From contig CAZIPA010000009.1 in NCBI GenBank assembly GCA_964541085.1, positions 1-60,385 on the forward strand: 60,385 nucleotides of DNA, written 5' to 3'. Source of the stretch: UBA4644 sp964541085 (lineage in GTDB: Bacteria; Bacillota; Clostridia; Oscillospirales; Butyricicoccaceae). The position numbers and the translations under genes are program-made. Positions 8,026-16,641 of the stretch are shown here, piece by piece. The notes under the pieces are model-generated. The model was not told where the DNA came from and did no database searches. It saw only the letters and a program-made list of their open reading frames with translations. Position 1 is the stretch's first letter. Every line of letters starts with the position of its first letter.

Positions 8026-9285
8026 TTATTTCTTCAGATTGGCCTTGGCCTTGCGCAGAGCCAGAATGCGGTTCATCTCGTTGTAGACGATCATGAAGCC
8101 CTCGTCCACGCCCATGCCGGGCTTGGCCAGAATCTGCACAGGCTGAGTGGCCATGGCGCAGTTGACGCAAACCTGAGCGCTGCGGTCGGTCTCGTTGCAG
8201 GTACCGCCCTGATAAGCGCCGATGCCCTTTTCCTTGCAGTACAGAACGGCTTCGATGGTGTTGTTGATGCCGCCCAGATCGGGGGTCTTGATCTGCACCA
8301 TATGACCGGCCTTGTGATCGGCGAACAGCTTGATGTCCTCCAGCGTGTTGCACCACTCGTCAGCCACCAGCTCCACGGTGCTGCCGCGGCTGTCCAGCTC
8401 ACGGGTCAGACCGGCCAGAGCTTCCAGCTGGGTCTCACGGTCGCAGTCGCAGTCCATGGGGCCTTCGATGCGCAGATGGAAGGGCTTGGCGATCTCTTCC
8501 AGCTTCATGATGTAATCGGCCATTTCCTTGTAGTTGTTGTTGCCGAAAATCACGCCGATGGTGCCGTACACATCAATGTGCAGCACGGGGAAGTAATCGG
8601 AATCATGACGGTGGGTGAGGATGCGGTCACGCAGCCAGCCCACATACTCGGCCAGCTTTTCGCCGTGACGGCCCAGCTTTTCCTCCACATTGTTAATCAG
8701 AGCATGAGGCAGAACCTGCGCGCCCTTGATAATCATCTTGTCGGCGTTGGAGTAGCGGTCATCGCCGGACTGGGTGAAGATGGGGATGGGCTTTTCGGAC
8801 ACGGTGCAGCCGTATTCATCGGCCACCACTTCGCACATCAGGCGGTTGGTTGCCTTGGCGACGGCATCCAGAATAGCCTGAGAAACGCCGTAACGGATGG
8901 CGGTGTGCAGACGCTTGCCGTCCACATGGATGGCTTCCATATCCCGGCACAGGCCGCGGAAGTCATCGGCCTCACGGCCCACCAGAACAGGCTTGATATG
9001 ATTCTCAATGATGGGGATAAAGTCAGAGGCCAGGAACAGAGGATCCCGTCCGCCCGCGCCGGAATACTGCACGGCGGCGCAATCGCCGTAAGCGATCTGG
9101 CCATCCTCCAGAATCAGCATGACAGAGATGGACTCACCGGCCTGACGCACGGCCTTGAAGCCATCCGTCACAGGCTTGCCCACATAAAAGACACCGTCGT
9201 GACCCGCACCCTGCTTGATGGCGCGCTGATCGTCGAAATAGAAGCCGGTACGGCCGGCGGAGCAAACAACATCTACGATTTTCAT
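8026..9285 (-). CDS. mal: Methylaspartate ammonia-lyase
   Basis: This enolase-superfamily enzyme (EC 4.3.1.2) eliminates ammonia from (2S,3S)-3-methylaspartate to give mesaconate. At 419 residues it is close to the characterised clostridial enzyme. His194 (LPHALI) and Lys333 (QIKTPDLGG) sit where the catalytic His and Lys of the family lie. Asp238, Glu274 and Asp309 are the likely magnesium ligands. It is the last gene of the glmS-glmL-glmE-mal operon, 42 bases after glmE, and the second step of the methylaspartate pathway. Confidence 0.97.
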   Translation of the reverse strand: MKIVDVVCSAGRTGFYFDDQRAIKQGAGHDGVFYVGKPVTDGFKAVRQAGESISVMLILEDGQIAYGDCAAVQYSGAGGRDPLFLASDFIPIIENHIKPVLVGREADDFRGLCRDMEAIHVDGKRLHTAIRYGVSQAILDAVAKATNRLMCEVVADEYGCTVSEKPIPIFTQSGDDRYSNADKMIIKGAQVLPHALINNVEEKLGRHGEKLAEYVGWLRDRILTHRHDSDYFPVLHIDVYGTIGVIFGNNNYKEMADYIMKLEEIAKPFHLRIEGPMDCDCDRETQLEALAGLTRELDSRGSTVELVADEWCNTLEDIKLFADHKAGHMVQIKTPDLGGINNTIEAVLYCKEKGIGAYQGGTCNETDRSAQVCVNCAMATQPVQILAKPGMGVDEGFMIVYNEMNRILALRKAKANLKK

Positions 9286-9327
9286 GAGCTTGTTCTCCTT
9301 ATCTTTTTATAAAAATATTGGTTTGTT

Positions 9328-10779
9328 TTACTTTCTGGGACGGCCCACCAGACGGCCCTTGGAGATGGCGTACACATCGTCGATGACCATCTGGAAGGAT
9401 GCCTTGCGCTTTTCAGCCCGGGCACGCTCCTCGATCTTTTCCCGATGGAAGTCCTTCAGTTCCTTGTCGAAGGGCAGGTTGCCCATTTCCAGAATGCGGA
9501 TCGCACCGTTATCGTCACGGGCGGGCAGCATCTTGCCGGCGTTGAAGCGGGAGGGAGAGAAGGGAATGTCCAGAACACCGGCCTGTACGGCACGGACGGC
9601 GCCCACGGCGATATCACCCTCGCCCAGCTCGAAGCACTTGTCCAGAATGCAGCGGGTCTCGCGGCGGATGATTTCCTTTTCCGTCTCCAGCTCAGAGGAG
9701 GCCAGCACCTGGTCACGCAGCATATTGATGACCTGCTTGGTGCAGCGCAGGCCCTGGGCATTGGCTTCCATGGTGGGGATACCCACGGCCTCATGGGGGG
9801 TCTTGACGATAACCTTGGTGGCCTTGCTCAGCGCGGCGGCGGCAGAGCCCCAGGAAATCACGCCGAAGGCCTTGGCTTCGTCGGCGGGGAAACCGCCCAT
9901 CCACTGATGGAACACGGTGGTGACCTTCACATCACTGTAGCCGCCCTTGAGCATATATTCGTCAGTGAGCTCCTCCAGCGTGCGGATGGCCGCCACATCC
10001 TGGGTCAGGTTGCCGCACTGGCCATAGCCCACAGACACATTCTTCACGCCCTGCTCCGCAGCCAGCAGCGCCTCGATCACAGCCACGGCGTTGGAAATGC
10101 AGGGAGGCACCAGCGTACCGGTCAGGGGGCCATAGGGCTCACGGTTGATGGAAACGCCGGCTTCTTCGTACATACCGGTCAGGCGATCCACATACTGCCA
10201 GTCACGGATGGTCTGCTCCATGGGAACATTCTTCGCATAGGGCAGGTTGTAGGAAATACCGCCGCCTTCATAAGCGGTAAAGCCGCCGGCATAGGTGATC
10301 TCCGTCAGCAGACGGGCATCGGGGGTGCCGTGACGCACCTGAACGGGGATGTTCAGGCTCTCGATCAGACGGCGGCAGGCATGAACGCCGTGGTTGACCG
10401 CCGGGAAGCCGTTGAGCATACTGCGGCCGTTCTTGATAGACTCCCGCACACCGTCCTCTGCCTCGGCGTAACGGTTCTGACGGGTGTAGCTGTCGATGGT
10501 GGTAGGCAGCAGATCGGCTTCGCCGTTGTCCTGCAAATAGGTCAGCAGCTTGATATGCTCGTCCAGCAGAGCCACACCGGCACGGGGCTGGATCAGGGTA
10601 ATGCCGTCTCTCTTGGCGTCCAGCAGCTTCTGGGAGAAAATGCGGTTGGCAGGCATGGCCTTGTGATAGTCCACGGCCTCCTGAAAGTTTACATCCTTGC
10701 CGGTGGGCCACTGAGTGAGCACTTCACGGCGAAGGGCCTGAAACTGATCTTCGGGGATGCGTTTATTCTGAATATCCAT
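9328..10779 (-). CDS. glmE: Glutamate mutase epsilon subunit
   Basis: This is the catalytic (E) subunit of adenosylcobalamin-dependent glutamate mutase (EC 5.4.99.1), which rearranges L-glutamate to 3-methylaspartate. The 483 residues match the family length. The N-terminus (MDIQNKRIPEDQFQALRREV) and the glutamate-binding barrel are typical. It overlaps the upstream glmL gene by 17 bases. The cobalamin-binding partner GlmS is encoded two genes upstream in the same operon. Confidence 0.97.
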   Translation of the reverse strand: MDIQNKRIPEDQFQALRREVLTQWPTGKDVNFQEAVDYHKAMPANRIFSQKLLDAKRDGITLIQPRAGVALLDEHIKLLTYLQDNGEADLLPTTIDSYTRQNRYAEAEDGVRESIKNGRSMLNGFPAVNHGVHACRRLIESLNIPVQVRHGTPDARLLTEITYAGGFTAYEGGGISYNLPYAKNVPMEQTIRDWQYVDRLTGMYEEAGVSINREPYGPLTGTLVPPCISNAVAVIEALLAAEQGVKNVSVGYGQCGNLTQDVAAIRTLEELTDEYMLKGGYSDVKVTTVFHQWMGGFPADEAKAFGVISWGSAAAALSKATKVIVKTPHEAVGIPTMEANAQGLRCTKQVINMLRDQVLASSELETEKEIIRRETRCILDKCFELGEGDIAVGAVRAVQAGVLDIPFSPSRFNAGKMLPARDDNGAIRILEMGNLPFDKELKDFHREKIEERARAEKRKASFQMVIDDVYAISKGRLVGRPRK

Positions 10780-12154
10780 CTTCTGGTTGCAACTCCTTTT
10801 TCATAATTCGCAGGGCGGTTCGGGGTTCGTATTCTGACAGCAGACCCATCGCCGCCAGAATATAGCGTCGATCCACCAGCACCCGGGCCTTCACAGGCCG
10901 CAGGGACATGGGATCCGCAGGGTCATAAAATGCGTGGGATGCGATTTCACCGGTGCGTCGGGTGTGGATCAGGCTGCCGCCGGTGACGATCATCTGCCGC
11001 ACCTGCCGCAGATCCTTGCCGCTCTGGACAAAGACCTTTCCGGCCATATTATAGGTTTCTTCCATATAACCCGCATGGCGGCGGGCCGCTGCTTCACAGG
11101 CACAGGAGGCCAGAGCAAAATCCAGCCGTTCGGTCTCGTCGCTGTCGGGCACCTTTTCCGTGTTCACCGCCAGATCGTCCACCAGCGCCTGTGTGCGCTC
11201 CGGTGTAAGTCCGGCCAGCCGGGCCACCTTGTCCAGCGTTGCCGCCTCCACAATGCCGCCGATGCTGTAGCGCATTCCGATATCGCCCTCTACCGTGCGC
11301 TTCACATAAGGCTCCGGCAGACCCTTGTAGACCGTTCCGCCCTCCTTGGGCATACCGTCCGCAATGGAATAGACATCGGTGGTTGCGCCGCCTACATCCA
11401 GCGCCATCAGTTCGCCGATGCCCGCTTCCTCCTTACAGCCCTCAGCCAGCAGCTGCATGGCCCGCATCATGGCGGAAGGGGTTGGCATCAGAATGCCGGA
11501 AATCAGCCTGGACGCATGGGACAGGCCCTTTGCCTGAATAATCCGGTTGAGGAACAGATTGCGGATGCAATCCTGCGTCGGCTGGATGTTCAGCACACCA
11601 AAGCGGGGCATGACATTTTCACAGATAAAGGTCTGCCGTCCCTCCAGCGAACGCTCACACTGCCGGACCGCGGTGCGGTTGCCCGCGATAATCACCGGAA
11701 AATCCGCCTTGCAGGTGGCCAGCATTCTGGCGTTGTGCCGGATGCAGTCGGAGTTGCCTCCGTCCGTGCCGCCCACCAGCAGGAAAATGTCCGGCTTGAG
11801 CCGGTCGATCTCTTCAATGTCGTCCTCCGTCAGCTCGAAGGAGTAGACCTTGATGATCTTGGCGCCTGCACCCAGCGACGCCTGCTTTGCCGCTTCGCTG
11901 GTCAGCTCCGGCACCAGACCGGAGGCAATCATCCGCAGGCCGCCTGCGGCAGAGGAACAGGCATAGCGGGCCGCGAACTCCAGCTTGCCGGTCTGGGCCT
12001 CCAGCTTTTCCAGCGCATGGCCCAGTCCCTCGTTGATATCTGTCTGCACGGTGGTATAGGCTGCCGCCGTTCCCAAAAGGACTTCGGCTTCGGTATCGAC
12101 GGCGGTGACTTTGGTATAAGTGCTGCCGAAGTCGATCAATAACACCGGACGCAT
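10763..12154 (-). CDS. glmL: Glutamate mutase accessory protein GlmL (MutL)
   Basis: This 463-residue protein has the ASKHA (actin/Hsp70-like) ATPase fold. The phosphate-binding motif DFGSTYTKVTAVD is at residues 8-20, and a second nucleotide motif (ALDVGGATTDVYS) is in the middle. GlmL/MutL proteins are always linked to glutamate mutase and are thought to reactivate the cobalamin enzyme by exchanging damaged cofactor. It starts four bases after glmS and overlaps glmE by 17 bases. Confidence 0.95.
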   Translation of the reverse strand: MRPVLLIDFGSTYTKVTAVDTEAEVLLGTAAAYTTVQTDINEGLGHALEKLEAQTGKLEFAARYACSSAAGGLRMIASGLVPELTSEAAKQASLGAGAKIIKVYSFELTEDDIEEIDRLKPDIFLLVGGTDGGNSDCIRHNARMLATCKADFPVIIAGNRTAVRQCERSLEGRQTFICENVMPRFGVLNIQPTQDCIRNLFLNRIIQAKGLSHASRLISGILMPTPSAMMRAMQLLAEGCKEEAGIGELMALDVGGATTDVYSIADGMPKEGGTVYKGLPEPYVKRTVEGDIGMRYSIGGIVEAATLDKVARLAGLTPERTQALVDDLAVNTEKVPDSDETERLDFALASCACEAAARRHAGYMEETYNMAGKVFVQSGKDLRQVRQMIVTGGSLIHTRRTGEIASHAFYDPADPMSLRPVKARVLVDRRYILAAMGLLSEYEPRTALRIMKKELQPEDGYSE

Positions 12155-12158
12155 GGGA

Positions 12159-12575
12159 TCAGTCCTCGATATGCAGGTCCTTCTTCAGGCACTCGATATC
12201 CACGGCCGGATCGGTTCCCGGGGGGAAGGCACGGTTGAAGCCCATGGCCTCAAAGCGCTTTTCCACATCGGAAAACTCCTGCTTGCCGATGACGATGTTG
12301 CCGCCCACATAAAGGACGATATCCTTCAGACCGGCCTCATCACACTTTTCCCGCATACCGCGGCAGTCCAGCTCGCCCTGACCATACAGGGAAGAGACGA
12401 TAATGGCATCTGCGTGCGTCTCGATTGCCGCCGCAATGAATTCCTCCTGAGACACCAGAACGCCCAGGTTGGTCACTTCAAAGCCTGCCTCGGTAAAGGC
12501 ATGGTAGAGAATCTGGATTCCCACTGCGTGGACATCTGCGCCGATAACGCCGATGACCAGTTTTTTCTTTTCCAT
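12159..12575 (-). CDS. glmS: Glutamate mutase sigma subunit, B12-binding
   Basis: This is the cobalamin-binding (S) subunit of glutamate mutase, 138 residues with a Rossmann-like fold. The base-off/His-on motif DxHxxG is intact (Asp14, His16, Gly19), with the SxL and GG-type cofactor loops further on (SSLYGQGE; YVGGNIV). It is the first gene of the operon. No cobalamin riboswitch is visible, because the leader is only about 50 bases. Control is more likely through the palindrome in its promoter. Confidence 0.97.
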   Translation of the reverse strand: MEKKKLVIGVIGADVHAVGIQILYHAFTEAGFEVTNLGVLVSQEEFIAAAIETHADAIIVSSLYGQGELDCRGMREKCDEAGLKDIVLYVGGNIVIGKQEFSDVEKRFEAMGFNRAFPPGTDPAVDIECLKKDLHIED

Positions 12576-12630
12576 ACTGACACCTCATTATTCGCAAGTT
12601 CTGCTTTTTCTTAAATGTTCTATATCTTCT

Positions 12631-12659
12631 AATATAGATTGAACCAGTTCAATAGTCAA
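12631..12659 (-). promoter_or_regulatory. Sigma-A promoter of glmS-glmL-glmE-mal
   Basis: TTGACT (12654-12659) and TATATT (12631-12636) are separated by 17 bases on the minus strand. Transcription should start near 12,624, giving a leader of about 49 bases. Confidence 0.8.
12638..12653. promoter_or_regulatory. Palindromic operator candidate inside the glmS promoter
   Basis: The sequence ATTGAAC-CA-GTTCAAT is a perfect inverted repeat with 7-bp arms and a 2-base spacer. It fills almost the whole spacer between the -35 and -10 boxes. A bound protein would block RNA polymerase. The GntR-family regulator encoded immediately upstream is the obvious candidate; this is inference. Confidence 0.65.
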
Positions 12660-12720
12660 GTGCTTTTTTCAAAAAAACGAGTTTCTTTCTTCAGTTTTTC
12701 CTATGATTCCGGCTTTTCCG

Positions 12721-13689
12721 TTAGAAAAGCCGTCTCCGGTTGCGGGCCAGCGCTTCCTCCAGCGCCCGGACAGAGCCCTGATCCGGCTCCAGCTCCAGAC
12801 GGATCAGCGTATGACTGCTGTCATATTCCCGCAGCAGCGCCAGCTCCTCCGCCGTACAGCTCAGCTCAAAGCCGGCAGGCACCAGCACCGCATCACAGCG
12901 GGACAGCTCCAGCGACATCCGTCCGCCCAGCAGCCGTGTCTCCTGCAAAACCACATTCTGACAGACGACGCTGCACGCATAGCGCACGGTCTCCGCAAAG
13001 ATCCGGCTCTGCACCAGCAGTCCCACCCGGCAGCCCTGGGGCAGTCTGGCCAGCTGGGACAGGGATCCCCGGCTCAGCTGGAGACAAAATCGCACCAGCG
13101 GCGAAGCACGGCCCTGCATGGAGGCGATGGGGGTATAGCAGGCATCCGTGGCCACGATCAGATCCATATCCGACAGAATCTGGGCGGGGTCATGCTCGAC
13201 CTCCTCCAGCGTCATGGGATACAGCGCCGCATCCGGCAGTCCGTAAAGCCGTTCCGACACCGCCCGCAGACACTCCGGAGAGGTTGCTACCGCCCCGATG
13301 CGCAGTCCGTTTTCCCGCAGCAGCCGCTCCCGCAGCTTCAGATCCAGAAAAATCTGAATCTCCTGGGGCGTAAAGGACAGCGACTGCATGGCATCCAGCA
13401 TTTCATCAATGGCGGCCATGGCCTGCTCCTTGCGGCCCTCTGTGGTGGTGGGGTGGGCGATAAAGGTGCCCTTTCCCTGTGTCATCTGGATAATGCCCAG
13501 ATGCTCCAGCTCCTCATAGGCCCGGATGACCGTGCCGGAGGCCGTGGAAAGCTCCCGGGCCATCTGGCGCACCGTAGGCAGCTTGTAGCCCGGCGGCAGC
13601 GTCCCCGCCCGCACGGCGGCCTCCACCTGCTCCACCAGCTGCCGGTACAGCGGCTGTTTGGCATCGGGATTCAGCTGAAACATGGACAT
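12721..13689 (-). CDS. GntR-family transcriptional regulator
   Basis: The protein has 322 residues with an N-terminal GntR winged helix (about residues 8-75, with LPTVRQMARELSTASGTVIR). A C-terminal part of about 240 residues has alternating hydrophobic strands and could be a periplasmic-binding-like ligand domain; I cannot assign it firmly. I chose the ATG at 13689 because GGGGG lies seven bases upstream, though starts six bases either side are possible. It lies between the lyase/hydratase operon and the glutamate mutase operon and is likely the pathway regulator. Confidence 0.88.
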   Translation of the reverse strand: MSMFQLNPDAKQPLYRQLVEQVEAAVRAGTLPPGYKLPTVRQMARELSTASGTVIRAYEELEHLGIIQMTQGKGTFIAHPTTTEGRKEQAMAAIDEMLDAMQSLSFTPQEIQIFLDLKLRERLLRENGLRIGAVATSPECLRAVSERLYGLPDAALYPMTLEEVEHDPAQILSDMDLIVATDACYTPIASMQGRASPLVRFCLQLSRGSLSQLARLPQGCRVGLLVQSRIFAETVRYACSVVCQNVVLQETRLLGGRMSLELSRCDAVLVPAGFELSCTAEELALLREYDSSHTLIRLELEPDQGSVRALEEALARNRRRLF

Positions 13690-13722
13690 AGGCATTCCCC
13701 CTTTTTTCCCATTCTTACTGCT

Positions 13723-13752
13723 ATTATCGCACCCCTGCCCGTCCCTTGTCAA
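13723..13752 (-). promoter_or_regulatory. Promoter of the GntR-family gene
   Basis: TTGACA (13747-13752) and GATAAT (13723-13728) are 18 bases apart on the minus strand, just downstream of the terminator of the preceding operon. The palindrome of the glmS promoter does not recur here. Confidence 0.7.
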
Positions 13753-13763
13753 CGCTTTTCCGG

Positions 13764-13795
13764 TAAAAAAAGCGGGCGGAACCGCCGTTCCGCCC
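13764..13795 (-). terminator. Intrinsic terminator of the citDEF-hydratase operon
   Basis: A perfect 9-bp stem (GGGCGGAAC/GTTCCGCCC, 13774-13795) with a 4-base loop is followed on the minus strand by GC and seven T residues. It lies 11 bases past the beta-subunit stop codon. Confidence 0.9.
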
Positions 13796-13806
13796 GTGCA
13801 AAGCGT

Positions 13807-14382
13807 TTATTTGCTCTGGGTTGCCAGATAAGCCTCACGGCCCCACTGGTACAGATTGTTGCCCTCGCTGTCAATGATGACGGTGACCGGCAGATCCTCC
13901 ACCTCCAGACGGCGGATGGCCTCCGCGCCCAGATCCTCATAGGCAATCACTTCGGCCTTTTTCACGCAGCTGGACAGCAGCGCGCCCGCGCCGCCGATGG
14001 CACCGAAATACACCGCACCGCATTCCCGCATGGCCGCAACCACCTCCGGGCCGCGCTTGCCCTTGCCGATCATACCCGTCAGGCCCTGACGGATCAGCGT
14101 GGGAGAATAGGCATCCATGCGATATGCCGTGGTCGGGCCGGCAGAGCCGATGGCCTGACCGGGCTTTGCGGGCGTGGGGCCGACAAAATAGATCACGGCA
14201 TCCTTCACATCCATGGGCAGCGGCTTGCCCTCCTCCACCAGCTGGCACAGACGCTTGTGGGCGGCGTCCCGGGCGGTATAGACCACGCCGGACAGCAGCA
14301 CACTGTCGCCGCTTTTCAGTGTCCGGGCCGTTTCCGGCGTCAGCGGCGTATGGATGCGGATGGGCATTTTGCTTTCAGACAT
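13807..14382 (-). CDS. Class I fumarase-type hydratase beta subunit, probable mesaconase
   Basis: The 191-residue protein corresponds to the C-terminal half of class I iron-sulfur fumarases. It has the AGPTTAYRMD motif typical of this swivelling domain. With the alpha subunit encoded one base upstream it forms a [4Fe-4S] hydratase. Its place between methylaspartate ammonia-lyase and citramalate lyase in the pathway suggests it hydrates mesaconate to (S)-citramalate. Related enzymes often accept both fumarate and mesaconate, so fumarase activity cannot be excluded. Confidence 0.9.
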   Translation of the reverse strand: MSESKMPIRIHTPLTPETARTLKSGDSVLLSGVVYTARDAAHKRLCQLVEEGKPLPMDVKDAVIYFVGPTPAKPGQAIGSAGPTTAYRMDAYSPTLIRQGLTGMIGKGKRGPEVVAAMRECGAVYFGAIGGAGALLSSCVKKAEVIAYEDLGAEAIRRLEVEDLPVTVIIDSEGNNLYQWGREAYLATQSK

Positions 14383-14383
14383 A

Positions 14384-15220
14384 TTACAGCACCTCCGTCT
14401 TGTGCCGGGTCACATGGCAGTTCAGATTGACCGCCACCGGCAGACCGGCAATGTGGGTGGGCAGATATTCGATATTCACCGCCAGCGCAGTGGTACGGCC
14501 GCCGAAGCCCTGGGGCCCGATGCCCAGTGCGTTGACCTTCTCCAGCATTTCCTGCTCCAGCGCCTGATAGAAGGGATTGGCGTTGCGTACATTCAGCGGA
14601 CGCATCAGCGCCTTTTTCGCCAGCAGGGCCGCCTTGTCAAAGGTGCCGCCGATGCCCACGCCTACCACGATGGGCGGGCAGGGATTGGGGCCGGCCTCTT
14701 CCACAACTTTCAGGATGAAATCCTTCACGCCCTGAAGGCCGTCCGAAGGCTTGAGCATCCGGATCTGGCTCATGTTTTCGCTGCCGAAGCCCTTGGGTGC
14801 TACGGTGACGGTCAGCCTGTCCCCGGGCACCAGCTCGGTATACAGCATGGCCGGGGTATTGTCGCCGGTGTTTACCCGATCCAGCGGATCCCGTACCACG
14901 GATTTCCGCAGATACTGGCTGTAGCCCTGCCGAACACCTTCATTGACCGCCTCCCGCAGATCGCCGGAGATGTGAACCTCCTGTCCGATCTCCAGAAAGA
15001 CACAGGCCATGCCGGTATCCTGACAGATGGCAACCTCGTCCCGGTCGGCGATCTGATAATTTTCCTGAATGCGATCCAGAATATTCTGCGCTACGCCCCA
15101 GGGTTCCTGTTCCCGGGCGCAGGAAAGGCATTCCCGCACATCCTGCGGCAGGTGCCGATTGGCCTCCACACAGAGGCGGGCCACCGTCTCCGTAATGGCG
15201 GAAGCATTGATTTCCCGCAT
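14384..15220 (-). CDS. Class I fumarase-type hydratase alpha subunit, probable mesaconase
   Basis: The 278-residue protein is the iron-sulfur half of a two-subunit class I hydratase. The CQDTG motif (in AICQDTGMACVF, about residue 60) carries one cluster-ligating cysteine of the family. I chose the ATG at 15220 because AAGGAGG lies upstream with good spacing. A longer frame to 15277 overlaps citF and lacks a ribosome site. It is followed directly by the beta subunit. The mesaconase assignment comes from gene context. Confidence 0.9.
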   Translation of the reverse strand: MREINASAITETVARLCVEANRHLPQDVRECLSCAREQEPWGVAQNILDRIQENYQIADRDEVAICQDTGMACVFLEIGQEVHISGDLREAVNEGVRQGYSQYLRKSVVRDPLDRVNTGDNTPAMLYTELVPGDRLTVTVAPKGFGSENMSQIRMLKPSDGLQGVKDFILKVVEEAGPNPCPPIVVGVGIGGTFDKAALLAKKALMRPLNVRNANPFYQALEQEMLEKVNALGIGPQGFGGRTTALAVNIEYLPTHIAGLPVAVNLNCHVTRHKTEVL

Positions 15221-15233
15221 AGGTGTTTCCTCC

Positions 15234-16640
15234 TTAGTCCTTGACGCTGTACAGCTGATCCAGCAGCGTACCGTCACGGTAGATCACATTGGCCACCACC
15301 CGGTCGCCGTGCTGTACCGGACGGGGTGTGCCGCAGATGGCCTCGGCGCGGCGCTTCAGCTCCTCGATGGAGCACACCGGCAGACCGGCAGCCTCCAGAG
15401 ACTTCCGCAGCTCTTCCCGGGCAGGATTCACCGCCACACCCCGCTGGGTCACCAGCACATCAATGCTGGAGCCGGGGGTGGAGATGCACTGCACATGGTC
15501 GGTGACGATGGGCAGACGGGCACGGGACAGCGGCGCAATAATCATCGCCAGCTTTGCGCCGGCAGCGGTATCGCTGTGTCCGCCGGAGCCGCCCATAATG
15601 GAGCCGTTGGAATCCGTGTGTACATTTACATTAAATTTCGTGTCAACCTCGGTGGCGCCCAGAATGACCACATCCAGACTGTCCACCGCTGCGCTCCTGG
15701 CGTTGGGAGAGGCATACTGCATGGCGGAAACCTCGCTGTGGTTGGGGTTGGTGCGGATGGATTCCACAGCCTTCAGGTCAAAGCACTGCACATCCAGCAG
15801 CTTGCGGAAGCAGCCCGCCTGAAGCATATCCACCATATAGCCGGTGATGCCGCCCAGACCGAAGGAGCCGCAGATTTTTTCCCGCAGCATAATGTCCTTC
15901 AGATACTTTGCCGCCGCCAGAGACGCGCCGCCTGCGCCGGTCTGGAAGGAAAAGCCGTCCTTCAGCAGGCCGCTGGCCTGAATCACCTTTGCCGCCGTCT
16001 CTGCCATCACCAGACCTACCGGGTCACGGGTGATGCGGGTGGTGCCGGAAACAATGCCGCTGGGATCGCCGATGGCCTCCACAGGCACCACATAATCCAC
16101 ATAGGTCTCATCAATGGAGCGCTCGGTCAGAGGATAGGGCACCAGATTGTCGGTGATGACCACGACTTTTTTGGCGTACATGGCATCGGGGAAGGCATAG
16201 CCCAGACTGCCGCAGGCAGATTTGCCCAGCTTGCCGGTGCAGTTGCCCATGGTGTCCGCCGTGGGGGCGGCGATAAAGGCCACATCAATGGGGGTCTTGC
16301 CGGAAGCAATGTCCGCCGGACGGCCGCCATGGGTGCGGAATTCCACAGGATTTTTCAGTACGCCGTGGGAAATGGCCCGGCCCACGCCTGCGGCCATATA
16401 GTTGCATTTCAGATGGGTGACAACGCCGTTTTTGATGTGATCCACCAGCGGCGCATGACAGTCAAAGAGAGAGCTGGCGTTCACATCCAGATCATGAATG
16501 CCCGCCTCAGCCAGTGCGTCCATCACCATATTCAGCACGAAATCGCCGTTGCGCAGATGATGATGGAAGGAGATCCGCATACCGGACTGCACGCCGGCCA
16601 GCTCGATAACTTCCTTCAGGGAATGTACTACCTTATCCAT
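15234..16640 (-). CDS. citF: Citrate/citramalate lyase alpha subunit
   Basis: This is the CoA/ACP transferase subunit of the lyase, 468 residues, slightly shorter at the N-terminus than the roughly 510-residue citrate lyase alpha chain. The family core around FQTGAGGASLAAAKYL and the C-terminal CSIEELKRRAEAI segment are clear. In the methylaspartate pathway the homologous enzyme is (S)-citramalate lyase (EC 4.1.3.22), which gives acetate and pyruvate. The surrounding glutamate mutase genes favour that role over citrate cleavage. It lies one base after citE. Confidence 0.92.
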   Translation of the reverse strand: MDKVVHSLKEVIELAGVQSGMRISFHHHLRNGDFVLNMVMDALAEAGIHDLDVNASSLFDCHAPLVDHIKNGVVTHLKCNYMAAGVGRAISHGVLKNPVEFRTHGGRPADIASGKTPIDVAFIAAPTADTMGNCTGKLGKSACGSLGYAFPDAMYAKKVVVITDNLVPYPLTERSIDETYVDYVVPVEAIGDPSGIVSGTTRITRDPVGLVMAETAAKVIQASGLLKDGFSFQTGAGGASLAAAKYLKDIMLREKICGSFGLGGITGYMVDMLQAGCFRKLLDVQCFDLKAVESIRTNPNHSEVSAMQYASPNARSAAVDSLDVVILGATEVDTKFNVNVHTDSNGSIMGGSGGHSDTAAGAKLAMIIAPLSRARLPIVTDHVQCISTPGSSIDVLVTQRGVAVNPAREELRKSLEAAGLPVCSIEELKRRAEAICGTPRPVQHGDRVVANVIYRDGTLLDQLYSVKD

Positions 16641-16641
16641 A

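Noticed and set aside
12576..12720. Possible cobalamin riboswitch before glmS
   Set aside because: The promoter lies close to the gene and leaves a leader of about 50 bases, far too short. No B12-box sequence is visible.
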